DNA of 64,000 nt from Chloroflexota bacterium (GTDB lineage Bacteria; Chloroflexota; Dehalococcoidia; JACPEP01). The translations under genes were made by a program, and so were the position numbers. The stretch is taken from the NCBI GenBank assembly GCA_016183425.1, contig JACPEP010000001.1, positions 62,001 through 126,000 on the forward strand, in the 5' to 3' direction. The notes beneath the pieces were generated by a model. That model was not told the DNA's origin, did no database searches, and saw only the letters and a program-made list of their open reading frames with translations. Shown here in pieces: positions 23,949 to 31,968 of the stretch (position 1 is the stretch's first letter; each line of letters begins with the position of its first letter).

Positions 23949-25268
23949 TCACGCTGGCCGCGCCGCCAGAGCGTGACGTCGATCCTCCTCCTTGGCGAAG
24001 AAGAAATAATACATGGGGCCGGGTATGGCCATAATGATGCCTGCGATGGTGAAAGAAAGGGCGAAGTTGTTGGTAGCCATCAACATGCCCGCCATGGCGG
24101 CCGCCGGCGACCCCAGAATATCGAAGACGGCGTGAATGAGACCGTTGGTAGTGGCCCGCTCCCGGGTAACCACCAATTCCATGGCCAACTGATTACGCAT
24201 GGGCATAGAAATACTCCAAAAGCCCCGCTGGAAAATGAAGAAGACGATCACCAAAGGAATATAGGGGGTAAAGCCCAGCAGGAACACAAAAGGCACCGAA
24301 GCCCAGACGGCAGTGAGGATGCCTCGGGCCTTGCCTATCTTCCGGGTAAGCCACGGTCCTAAGAATAGGGAACCACCGGCAGCGGCGAGAAAGCCAGTGG
24401 CCATAATAGTGCCGATGCTCTGGTAGGGCAGCAGATGGGCCTCCCGGAAAAAGACGCTGTAGAAGGGAATGAGGAGCCCAAATCCGATGCCGTACACGAA
24501 GGCACAGGACGCCAGGCGGAAGATGATCCCGTGGCTCTGAATGTTTCTCAAGGCGAACAGCTCGGCAAAGCTATCGATCATATCTTCAGGGAGGCGCCGC
24601 TCAGAAAGGTATAGCAAAGGTATCAGAGATATTAAGGTGAGGGGCAACGAAATGACTAGAGACCAACGGAGGGCCATGTAGTGGGCAGGGATGACGCCGA
24701 CGACGCCGCCCCAGAAGGCAGGCAGAAACCCCGCCGCCGTGGCACCGATGAAGGCAGAGATACTCGAAAAGGTAGCGTCCAGGGCAAAAAGGTGCGGCCT
24801 CTCCTCGGGCTCGCTATTCTCCACAATGAAGGGCCCGGAGGCTACAGCGTGGAAGCCATCGGACAGACCGGAGGTGCCCATAAAGATGAGCACCCAAAAG
24901 GGATCCAGGGTAAAGAGGAGGAGGCCTCGTGACACCACTGCCGTCGCGGAGGCCGTGGCGAAGACCAACCGCCGGCCCATCTTGTCGGCGATGAGGCCGG
25001 CGGGAAAGGCCATGAGGCCATGGAACAACAAGTTTACCGCCAGAACGAGGCCGATATAGTCCAGGTTGAAACCGGCGGCCAGCAGATAGAGGGCGAATAT
25101 CACCCTCCATATGCCCGTTCCCAGCTCTGCCAGGAGGGCGTAGATGAGAAACAGCCGGGCGTTCCTGCTGAAGCGCCGCACCATCTGGATCCAGCTACCA
25201 GAGGCGTTCTTGGGTGTGGCTACCATTGGTTCTGGGTTGGGGTTGGGCCGTCGATCCTTAAAGGCCAT
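23949..25268 (-). CDS. MFS transporter
   Basis: A 439-residue major facilitator with about 12 hydrophobic segments. The ORF-track GTG at 25304 is rejected; ATG at 25268 has a GGAGGC site 5 bases upstream. The loop 2-3 motif GLIADKMGRRLVFATA is the canonical GxxxDxxGRR/K signature; the second-half equivalent is GPWLTRKIGKARG. A 30-residue charged N-tail precedes the first helix. The layout fits a drug or small-metabolite exporter of the DHA group rather than a sugar importer, but the substrate is open. A cytochrome c gene lies 16 bases upstream on the same strand. Confidence 0.86.
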   Translation of the reverse strand: MAFKDRRPNPNPEPMVATPKNASGSWIQMVRRFSRNARLFLIYALLAELGTGIWRVIFALYLLAAGFNLDYIGLVLAVNLLFHGLMAFPAGLIADKMGRRLVFATASATAVVSRGLLLFTLDPFWVLIFMGTSGLSDGFHAVASGPFIVENSEPEERPHLFALDATFSSISAFIGATAAGFLPAFWGGVVGVIPAHYMALRWSLVISLPLTLISLIPLLYLSERRLPEDMIDSFAELFALRNIQSHGIIFRLASCAFVYGIGFGLLIPFYSVFFREAHLLPYQSIGTIMATGFLAAAGGSLFLGPWLTRKIGKARGILTAVWASVPFVFLLGFTPYIPLVIVFFIFQRGFWSISMPMRNQLAMELVVTRERATTNGLIHAVFDILGSPAAAMAGMLMATNNFALSFTIAGIIMAIPGPMYYFFFAKEEDRRHALAARPA

Positions 25269-25284
25269 GCCAGCCTCCTTTTTT

Positions 25285-25677
25285 TCAGTACAAAGACCGA
25301 ACAAAACTCACCAGGTCCCACGTTTCATTGGCAGAAAGCTCGTTGCCAAAAGGCCGCATACCAGCCTTTTCTCGCCCGCGCACAATAGCCCAGTAGAGGT
25401 CGGGGTCGCTGCGGGTGATCATCCACCCTCGGTCGGTAAAATTAGTGGGCGGAAGCTTGGTTGTCGTAGCCTGAGGGCCGTCCCCTTTCCCGACTTTTCC
25501 GTGGCAAGACTCACAGCCTTTGGCGGCGAAAAGGGCCCGCCCTCTATCAATAGACAGCTTGTCATTAGGATTTGGGTTCTCAACCCGTTGGGAGAACTGC
25601 TCCCATTCGGCACACCCCAGTCCCAACACACCGATCATCATCACCAAGATGATCCACTTCCCTCTCTTAGCAAGCAC
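25285..25677 (-). CDS. Lipoprotein mono-heme cytochrome c
   Basis: A 130-residue secreted electron-transfer protein. A signal peptide with lipobox LGLGC (Cys22) suggests membrane anchoring. The single heme site is CESCH (KGCESCHGKVGKGDGP), and the likely axial Met is in KAGMRPFGNEL. The terminal ETWDLVSFVRSL helix is typical of cytochrome c class I. The start is GTG at 25677, with AAGGAG upstream. It is the first gene before the MFS gene on the minus strand. It probably carries electrons at the outer membrane face; partner enzymes are not obvious locally, though a CcsA assembly protein and a triheme cytochrome occur at 53-56 kb. Confidence 0.9.
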   Translation of the reverse strand: MLAKRGKWIILVMMIGVLGLGCAEWEQFSQRVENPNPNDKLSIDRGRALFAAKGCESCHGKVGKGDGPQATTTKLPPTNFTDRGWMITRSDPDLYWAIVRGREKAGMRPFGNELSANETWDLVSFVRSLY

Positions 25678-25766
25678 GACCCTGCTCCTTCTTTGCTAAC
25701 CTGGCTAACCTGGGCCCACCCTTGAGAGAAACCTCCTCTTAAGATTAAGATGGCACTACTCATGGC

Positions 25767-26036
25767 TCATGAGCCATAATTTCCATCTCGACGTCTCCTT
25801 CTCGTTTCTTCCTGCCTCTTCAGAGACCAACTGGCCAGACCCCACACGCCCAAAGCGATAAGAAGAAGCCCCGCCACCACACCCCCTACGATCATCATCG
25901 CCGTAGGAGTAAGTTGAACGTTCGTATGCGTCTCATCGGCCTCGGCTATCCCCGGAAAGAGGAAATAAGCCAATGCCAAAACCAAGGGAAAAGAAAACCA
26001 TTTTATTCCAAGCAGTTTACGCCATAGGCAACTCAT
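25767..26036 (-). CDS. Small membrane protein, paralogue of its upstream neighbour (second of pair)
   Basis: An 89-residue protein with an N-terminal signal or TM segment (SFPLVLALAYFLFPGIAEA), a short His/Thr-containing external loop (DETHTNVQLTPT), a second TM helix (MMIVGGVVAGLLLIALGVWGLA) and a very basic tail (SLKRQEETRRRRRD). Start ATG at 26036 overlaps the stop of the upstream gene (ATGA); the longer ORF-track start at 26321 is a run-in from another frame. No family recognised. The matching layout of the two neighbours shows a tandem duplication. Function unknown; proximity to cytochrome c hints at the respiratory chain. Confidence 0.65.
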   Translation of the reverse strand: MSCLWRKLLGIKWFSFPLVLALAYFLFPGIAEADETHTNVQLTPTAMMIVGGVVAGLLLIALGVWGLASWSLKRQEETRRRRRDGNYGS

Positions 26037-26293
26037 GGCCGACGCCTCTCCGCATTCGGTCCACCCCTCTTCCTCGCCTCTTGTTTCTTCAAAGAACGAT
26101 AGGCTAAGGCCCACCCTCCTACGGCCAAGAGGAATAGGCCGCCCACCGTCCCCCCCAAAATATAGGCCGTTAGATACGTTAGCTGAAAGCCAACGATATG
26201 TACATGCTCTCCGTTGGCCAGCGCGATGTCGGGGGAAAAAAGTACGGCCACCGCCAACATCAAGAGCAACACAAACCATCTTCTCGCTGACAC
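26033..26293 (-). CDS. Small membrane protein (first of tandem pair)
   Basis: An 86-residue protein read from GTG at 26293, which has AAGGAGAGAG just upstream; the ORF-track start at 26398 lacks such a site. Layout: basic start (VSARRW), signal/TM segment (LLLMLAVAVLFSPDIALANG), a loop containing EHVHIV with two His, a second TM helix (AYILGGTVGGLFLLAVGGWALA), then SLKKQEARKRGG. The A-Y/SW-SLKxQE junction and overall order repeat in the next gene, so these are paralogues. No known domain is recognised. The external His residues could bind metal or heme, but nothing proves it. Confidence 0.62.
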   Translation of the reverse strand: MSARRWFVLLLMLAVAVLFSPDIALANGEHVHIVGFQLTYLTAYILGGTVGGLFLLAVGGWALAYRSLKKQEARKRGGPNAERRRP

Positions 26294-26512
26294 TTTCTCT
26301 CTCCTTGCCGCTATGAGGCAATCATTATAATCCACTATCAATCCGGGTGCAACATATTTTACGGAGACTGTTGAATTAAGTATTCTTTCCTCCCCCATTG
26401 ACGGCTTCAGAAGTAACTATGGGAAGGTTGTCTATCGCAGATCCAGGCCTTGGTGGCTAAGAGGACTTTCCTCGGGCTTTCCATGGTACGCCCCTTTCGC
26501 ATCCGCAAAGAA

Positions 26513-26541
26513 TTGACATTGGCTTTCTTTTGTGGTATTAA
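26513..26541 (+). promoter_or_regulatory. Consensus promoter of the binding-protein array
   Basis: -35 TTGACA (26513-26518), 17-base spacer ending in TGTGG, -10 TATTAA (26536-26541). It lies 55 bases before the first binding-protein start. Confidence 0.75.
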
Positions 26542-26546
26542 CCAAG

Positions 26547-26576
26547 CGTACTTGCTGCAGATGCAAGTAGAGTACG
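26547..26576 (+). promoter_or_regulatory. Inverted repeat at the transcription start, candidate operator
   Basis: CGTACTTGC and GCAAGT...GTACG flank the 7-base centre TGCAGAT, directly downstream of the -10 box. The position fits a repressor site or a small 5' stem-loop. The outer arm is interrupted by AGA, so pairing is imperfect. Confidence 0.4.
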
Positions 26577-26596
26577 TAACATAAGGAGGAGTATAC

Positions 26597-28267
26597 GTGC
26601 TTAATGACTACTGGAAGAAGTTGATGGCGCGAAGGCTGTCGCGCCGCCGGGCGCTGCGAGCGGCTGGGCGAGCGGGCATAGGCCTGGCCGGCGTTGCGCT
26701 GCTGGGGTGCGCCGCCGCCCCCGCCGTCACACCTACTCCGGCAAAACCGGGAGCTACCCCGGCGGCGGGAGCCGCCCCTACTCCCACCGCCCTAAAGCCA
26801 ACCGCCGGCGGGAGCCTGAAGTTCGGGCAATTCACCATCTCTGGCTTCGATCCCCACACCAACCTGTCCGGCTCCAATGATGACTGGCTTAAACCCCAGG
26901 TCCATGACAAGCTAATTGAAATCGATGAAAAAGGGAAACTGGTTCCTACCTTGTTCACGTCATGGGAGATCCCCGACCAACTCACCTTCGTCGCCAAGCT
27001 GCGCCAGGGAGTCAAGTTCCACGATGGCACCGATTTCAATGCTGAGGTAGTACGATTCAGCAACGACCGGGTGATGAATGGCGCCCCACCGGTGACCCGG
27101 CAGCCCCGCTTCAAAGCCGCCGTGGCCAGCATCGAAGCGGTGGACAACTATACCGTCAAATACCGCCTTACGGGGCCTAATGCTGGCTTTCCCTACTTCT
27201 TTGGCGACCGCAGTACTGGGCGTCCTGCTTCCCCGACAGCGGTGGAAAAATACAAAAACGACCTGAGGACAGTGGGAGTAGGCACCGGCCCCTGGATGGT
27301 GGCCGACTGGGTCAAGGACGACCGCATCCTTCTCAAGAAATTCCCCGACTACTGGGACAAAGGCCTCCCCTACCTGGATGAGGTCAACGTCAAGGTCGTC
27401 CCCGATAACACCACCGCCCTCGTGATGGTCAAGACAGGCGACCTTCAGTTCTACACCGAGTTGCCCCCCAAAGACGTGGCCGGAGTGCGGGCCGACCCCA
27501 ATCTGGTGGCAGTGGTGGCCACCACCACCGGCTACAGCGGCTTCTACTTCAACCACAAAAAACCCCCCTTCAACAACAAGGCACTGCGCCAGGCCTTCGC
27601 CTACGCCATCGACAAGGACGCCATTGCCAAGGCCATCTTTCTCGGTCTGAATCAGGTAGCCGGTGGAATCTTCGGCCCCGGCCACGCCTTCTACGACTCC
27701 AGTGTCAAGCCCTTGCCCTACGACCCAGCTAAGGCCAAGGAAAAGCTGAAGGAAGGGGGCCAGCCCGACGGCTTCGAGTTCGACGCTGAGGTGGGCTCCC
27801 AGTACGGCATTCGAGTCCAGTACTCCGAGGCGGTTAAGGAGATGCTGGCCAAGGTGGGCATCAAGATGAACATCAAGGTCATGGAGCAGGTCACCGTCAT
27901 GGACCGGGCGGGAAAGGGAGAGATGCAGTGCTGGGTCACCGAGTTCTCCGGCAGCGAGGAGCCCGATAACGCTTTTGCTATCATCTCCCACAGCACCCAG
28001 GGCACCTACGCCAAGGCCTTCATGGAGGGTGCAGAAGGAACCAAGGAGATGGATGCCCTCCTGGACAAGGGAAGAGCCACCTACAACGAGGAGGAGCGTT
28101 TCAAGGTCTACTCCCAGGCACAGCGTAAGGTTGTGGACGACGTCTTTGGCCCCTACTGGCTGGTGTATCGCAACACCCGCATGGTACACCGCAAGGAGGT
28201 CAAAGATTACCTCCCCCGCACCGGCCCCAACGACGTCTACCTGAAGAAGGTCTGGCTGGCCAAGTAG
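26597..28267 (+). CDS. Extracellular solute-binding protein family 5 (oligopeptide/nickel type), Tat lipoprotein 1
   Basis: A 556-residue binding lipoprotein of an ABC importer. The N-terminus has a Tat-like signal (SRRRALRAAGRAGIGLAG) ending in lipobox LLGC (Cys38), then a Pro/Thr/Ala linker. The SBP_bac_5 fold follows: LVPTLFTSWEI, the diagnostic LRQGVKFHDGTDFNAEVV block, VGTGPWMVADWVKDDRI and the hinge strand LRQAFAYAIDKDAIAKAIF. Family 5 proteins bind peptides, nickel complexes, sugars or antibiotics; the ligand is not predictable. It is the first of four tandem paralogues with no permease or ATPase gene near them. GTG start with AAGGAGGAG upstream. Confidence 0.92.
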   Translation: MLNDYWKKLMARRLSRRRALRAAGRAGIGLAGVALLGCAAAPAVTPTPAKPGATPAAGAAPTPTALKPTAGGSLKFGQFTISGFDPHTNLSGSNDDWLKPQVHDKLIEIDEKGKLVPTLFTSWEIPDQLTFVAKLRQGVKFHDGTDFNAEVVRFSNDRVMNGAPPVTRQPRFKAAVASIEAVDNYTVKYRLTGPNAGFPYFFGDRSTGRPASPTAVEKYKNDLRTVGVGTGPWMVADWVKDDRILLKKFPDYWDKGLPYLDEVNVKVVPDNTTALVMVKTGDLQFYTELPPKDVAGVRADPNLVAVVATTTGYSGFYFNHKKPPFNNKALRQAFAYAIDKDAIAKAIFLGLNQVAGGIFGPGHAFYDSSVKPLPYDPAKAKEKLKEGGQPDGFEFDAEVGSQYGIRVQYSEAVKEMLAKVGIKMNIKVMEQVTVMDRAGKGEMQCWVTEFSGSEEPDNAFAIISHSTQGTYAKAFMEGAEGTKEMDALLDKGRATYNEEERFKVYSQAQRKVVDDVFGPYWLVYRNTRMVHRKEVKDYLPRTGPNDVYLKKVWLAK

Positions 28268-28383
28268 CGGCCCGATAAAAGCTCTCCAATGGTAGAAGAT
28301 TGGCATTAGTTTTTCTTTATGCCAGTGCTGGACCGTTTCCCAAGAAAGGGACGGTGAGTATCTAAAACAAAGGAGGACAACCC

Positions 28384-30057
28384 ATGCAAAGAGGAGAGAG
28401 TTACTGGAAGAAACTAATGGGGCGCCGGCTGTCGCGCCGCCAAACGCTGCGAGCGGCCGGGCGGGCGGGCCTGGGCCTGGCCGGTATGGCGCTGGTGGGA
28501 TGCGCCGCCACCCCCACACCTACCCCGGCCAAACCAGGGGCCACCCCAGCAGCACCCCAGGCCACTGCCACTCCCACCGCTCTTAAGCCATCCGCCGGGG
28601 GAACCCTGAAGTTCGGAATGTCTACCATCACTGGCTTCGACCCCCATACAAATCTGGCGGGCTCCAACGACGACTGGCTGAAGCCCCAGGTCCATGACAA
28701 GCTAATTGAAATCGACGAAAAGGGGAAGCTGGTCCCCACCTTATATACGTCCTGGGAGAATCCAGACCAGCTCACCCTGGTGGCCAAACTGCGTCAGGGA
28801 GTCAAGTTCCACGACGGGAGCGATCTTAATGCTCAGGTAGTGAAGCTGGCTCACGACCGGGTGATGAATGGCGGCGCTCCGGTGACCCAGAACCGGGACT
28901 TTAAAACCTCTGTGGCCGGCATCGACATGGTGGATAACTATACCGTTAAATACCGTCTTACGGAGCCTTATGCTGGCTTTGTCTACTTTCTCGCTGACCG
29001 TAGTGCCGGGCGCATTTCTTCCCCAGCGGCAGTGGAGAAATACAAGAACGACCTGAGGACAGTAGGGGTGGGCACCGGCCCCTGGGTAGTCAGCGAGTGG
29101 ATCAAGGACGACCGCATCCTCCTCAAAAGATTCCCCGACTACTGGGACAAGGGCTTCCCTTACCTGGACGAGATCAATGTCAAGGTGGTCCCCGACAACA
29201 CCACGGCCCTGGTTACGGTCAAGACGGGGGAGATCCAGTTCTACACCGAGCTCCCCCCCAAGGATGTGGCCGGAGTGCGGGCGGACCCCAACCTGGTGGC
29301 CGTGGTGGCTCCCACCACCGGTTACTCCGGTTTCATGTTCAACCACAAGAAACCCCCCTTCAACAACAAGGCACTGCGCCAGGCCTTCGCCTACGCCATC
29401 GATAAGGAGGCCATCGCCAAGGGTGTTTTTCTAGGCCTCAACGAAGTGGCCGGCGGCCCCTTCGGCCCCGGCCATCCCCTCTACGATTCAGCCATCAAGC
29501 CCTTGCCCTACGATCCCGCCAAAGCAAAGGAGAAGCTGAAGGAAGGCGGCTACCCTGATGGCTTCGAGTTCGATGCTGAGGTGTCCAGCGCCTACGCCAT
29601 CCGAGTCCAGTACGCCGAGGCAGCCCAGGCGATGCTGGCCAAGGTGGGCATCAAAATGAACATCAAAACCCTGGATCAGCCCACCGTTATGGACCGGGCG
29701 GCCAAGGGAGAGATGCAGCTCTGGGTCCCCGAGTTCTCGGGCAGCGAGGAGCCGAATCAAGCCCTGGTTCTAGGCAATCACAGCACTAAGGGCACCTATG
29801 GCAAGGCCTTCTTGGAGGGAAGTCAAGGGGCCGCGGAGGTGGATGCTCTCATCGATAAGGCAAAGGCCACCTACAACCCGGAGGAGCGCTTCAAACTCTA
29901 CTCTCAGATTCAGAAAACGATCGTGGATGAGGCCTATTGTACCTACTGGATAGTGTACCGAAACGCCCGCATGGTCCACCGCAAGGAGGTCAAAGATTAC
30001 CTCCCCCGCACCGGCCCCAACGACGTCTATCTCAAGAAGGTCTGGCTGGCCAAGTAA
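28384..30057 (+). CDS. Solute-binding protein family 5, Tat lipoprotein 2
   Basis: A 557-residue close paralogue of the first binding protein; long stretches, such as the PPKDVAGVRADPNLVAVVA segment and the C-terminal KEVKDYLPRTGPNDVYLKKV, are identical. Twin-arginine region SRRQTLRAAG, lipobox ALVGC, then a PTP-rich linker. The binding lobes carry LRQGVKFHDGSDLNAQVV and VGTGPWVVSEWIKDDRI. The differences cluster in the ligand-facing middle (for example LAGSNDDWLKP is kept while GGAPVTQNRDF diverges), so the two may take different but related ligands. The 116-base gap before it holds AAAGGAGG. Confidence 0.92.
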   Translation: MQRGESYWKKLMGRRLSRRQTLRAAGRAGLGLAGMALVGCAATPTPTPAKPGATPAAPQATATPTALKPSAGGTLKFGMSTITGFDPHTNLAGSNDDWLKPQVHDKLIEIDEKGKLVPTLYTSWENPDQLTLVAKLRQGVKFHDGSDLNAQVVKLAHDRVMNGGAPVTQNRDFKTSVAGIDMVDNYTVKYRLTEPYAGFVYFLADRSAGRISSPAAVEKYKNDLRTVGVGTGPWVVSEWIKDDRILLKRFPDYWDKGFPYLDEINVKVVPDNTTALVTVKTGEIQFYTELPPKDVAGVRADPNLVAVVAPTTGYSGFMFNHKKPPFNNKALRQAFAYAIDKEAIAKGVFLGLNEVAGGPFGPGHPLYDSAIKPLPYDPAKAKEKLKEGGYPDGFEFDAEVSSAYAIRVQYAEAAQAMLAKVGIKMNIKTLDQPTVMDRAAKGEMQLWVPEFSGSEEPNQALVLGNHSTKGTYGKAFLEGSQGAAEVDALIDKAKATYNPEERFKLYSQIQKTIVDEAYCTYWIVYRNARMVHRKEVKDYLPRTGPNDVYLKKVWLAK

Positions 30058-30092
30058 CCGCCCCCAAGGGGCCTCAACAGCATGAAGGGAAG

Positions 30093-30186
30093 GCCCGACA
30101 AAGGTAGCTTTTTCAAGGCCAACCCCTCTTTGTTAACAAGGTTCAGTCTCCGTTAGAGCCGGTAAATTGAAACCAGGGAGGGATAA
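30093..30186 (+). promoter_or_regulatory. Conserved 94-base leader, copy A
   Basis: Shares its layout and much of its sequence with 31875-31968: GCCCGACAAAGG at the left end, CTTTGTTAAC in the middle (able to pair with ACAAAG), GTTCAGT, and GGTAAATTGAAACCA just before the ribosome site. Both copies end exactly at the start codon of a binding-protein gene. This is either a duplicated promoter/leader or a regulatory stem-loop. Confidence 0.55.
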
Positions 30187-31835
30187 ATGAAACGCAATTA
30201 CTGGCATAATGCCATAAGTCGACCTTTGACCCGGCGGCAGGTGTTGGGCCGGGGCGCCAAGGCGGGGATAGGGCTGGTCGGGCTTTCCCTGCTGGGGTGC
30301 GCTGCTCCGGCGGCACCAACACCAATAAAACCTACTACTGCCCCCGCCCCGGGCACCCCCCGCCGGCCAAAGTCCTAGATACCTTGGTCGTTGCCATGGT
30401 ACGGGACATTCAGACTGCCGATCCCCATCTCAGGTCTCATATCGATGCCCAATGCTACCAGGACAACGTTTTCGACGGGCTGACGGAGATAGGTCGAAAC
30501 TATCAGCCGATTCCAAGTCTGGCAGAAAGCTGGAAGAATCTGAATGATGTCACCTGGGAGTTCAAGCTGCGCCCAGGGGTCAAATTCCACAATGGGGAAG
30601 ATTTCGACGCCAATACGGTCAAGTTCAATGTGGAGCGGCTTCTGCGGCCCGGCTTTAGCCCCCAACGATTCCAGGAGTTCGCGACCATCAAGGAGGTTCA
30701 AGTGATAGACCCCTCTACTGCCAGGGTCATCACCAAAGACCCGGACCCGTTATTATTAAGCCGCTTCCACCTCGTTCGAATGGTGCCCCAGCAGTACGTG
30801 GAGCAGAACGGGGATGACATCATGAATGAGAAGCCCGTAGGCACGGGACCGTATAAGTTTGTGAAGTGGGTGAAGGATGATTACGTGGAATTGGAGGCGG
30901 TGGACAAGCACTGGCGCGTTGGAAAACCTCCTGCCAAGAGAGTAGTCCAAAAAGTGATCCCTACCGCAGCTCCCCGGGTGGCCGCCCTTCAGACAGGCGC
31001 TGCTGACATCATTTGGGATGTTCCCGCCGATAACATCGCTCCTTTAGAGAAAGACCCCAACTTGGCCACCTACCTGGAGAAGAGCCTTAGCGTGCCCAAT
31101 ATCCAAATAAGCCAGTTTCTTGAAGGGCCCCTGAGAGACAAGCGAGTACGGCAGGCCCTGAACTATGCTGTGGACAAAGAAAGCATTGTCAAGAACCTCT
31201 TCTTGGGCTACTATAAGGTGGTTCCCAGCGCCTTGGTGCCGGTGTGCTTCGGATATGATGAGACTCAAAAGTCCTATCCCTACGACCCCAAGAAGGCCAA
31301 GGAGCTTCTGGCTCAGGCCGGCTATCCCAACGGATTTGAGGTCACCTTCGACAGCACCCAAACGGCCTATCCTAAGCAGACCGAGTACATCCAGGCCGTT
31401 GCTAACTATCTCAGCGAAGTGGGGGTCAAGGCCAAGATTGTTCCCCACGAATCCAGTGAGCAATATGAACTAACTGCCCGCAAAGGCAACAAAGGGCCAA
31501 CGGGTATCTTCCACCAGAGCCCGGGCTGCCTCAAGTTGGATGGGGACGACATCCTCTGGCCCCAGTTCCGCTCATGGGATGAAAAGACGGCGGTGGGCAA
31601 CAAGATGTACTTTTCTAATCCCGAGTTGGACAAGTTGGTAGACGCCGGTCGCTTTACCCTTGACCCAGCCGAGAGAAAGAAGATTTACCAGAAGGCCCTT
31701 CAAACCATTCAAGACGAAGCGTATTGGCTTTTTCTCTGGGAGATGCCTTATTTTTGGGGCTACAGCAAGAAGAAGCTTAAGGCGATCCACCCTCGCACCT
31801 ATCGTATCTTCGCCTGGGACGTGGAGCCGGCCTGA
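30187..31835 (+). pseudogene. Solute-binding protein family 5, Tat lipoprotein 3, interrupted by a frameshift
   Basis: The signal part and the body are in different frames. Frame A, from ATG 30187, gives MKRNYWHNAISRPLTRRQVL, a Tat signal and lipobox LLGC, then stops at 30378. The body is open in the other frame from 30297 and becomes protein-like at about 30371 (KVLDTLVVAMVRDIQTADPH), continuing to 31835 with LRPGVKFHNGEDFDANTV, VGTGPYKFVKWVKDDYVEL and LRDKRVRQALNYAVDKESI. One extra base in the C-rich run near 30353-30360 would join them into a product of about 549 residues, in line with its paralogues. A real inactivation, programmed slippage or a sequencing error at the homopolymer are all possible. 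The body is more distant from copies 1 and 2 than those are from each other. Confidence 0.8.
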
Positions 31836-31874
31836 GATGATAGTTGCCACCCCCAAAAGGGGTCGTGGAGCGAA

Positions 31875-31968
31875 GCCCGACAAAGGAGGGCTCGCTCAAA
31901 ACCGACGCCCTTTGTTAACGGAGTTCAGTGCTTATCAAAGCAGGTAAATTGAAACCAAGGAGGGGTAA
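31875..31968 (+). promoter_or_regulatory. Conserved 94-base leader, copy B
   Basis: Second copy of the leader described at 30093-30186, of identical length. The pairing is stronger here (GACAAAGG with CCCTTTGT), and the ribosome site AAGGAGGGG directly precedes the start codon of the next binding-protein gene. Confidence 0.55.

Larger units (their letters stand above)
26294..26596. other. Divergent intergenic region holding the binding-protein promoter
   Basis: Separates the minus-strand small membrane proteins from the plus-strand binding-protein array. Apart from the promoter at 26513-26541, the inverted repeat at 26547-26576 and the strong ribosome site AAGGAGGAG just before 26597, I see no gene or RNA. 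A second TTGACG lies near 26399 without a clear -10. Confidence 0.6.

Noticed and set aside
26960-28519. 519-residue minus-strand ORF antisense to two binding-protein genes
   Set aside because: It mirrors the codon bias of the opposite strand, has Val/Gly/His repeats, and shares the duplicated sequence of the sense genes; no start signals or family match.
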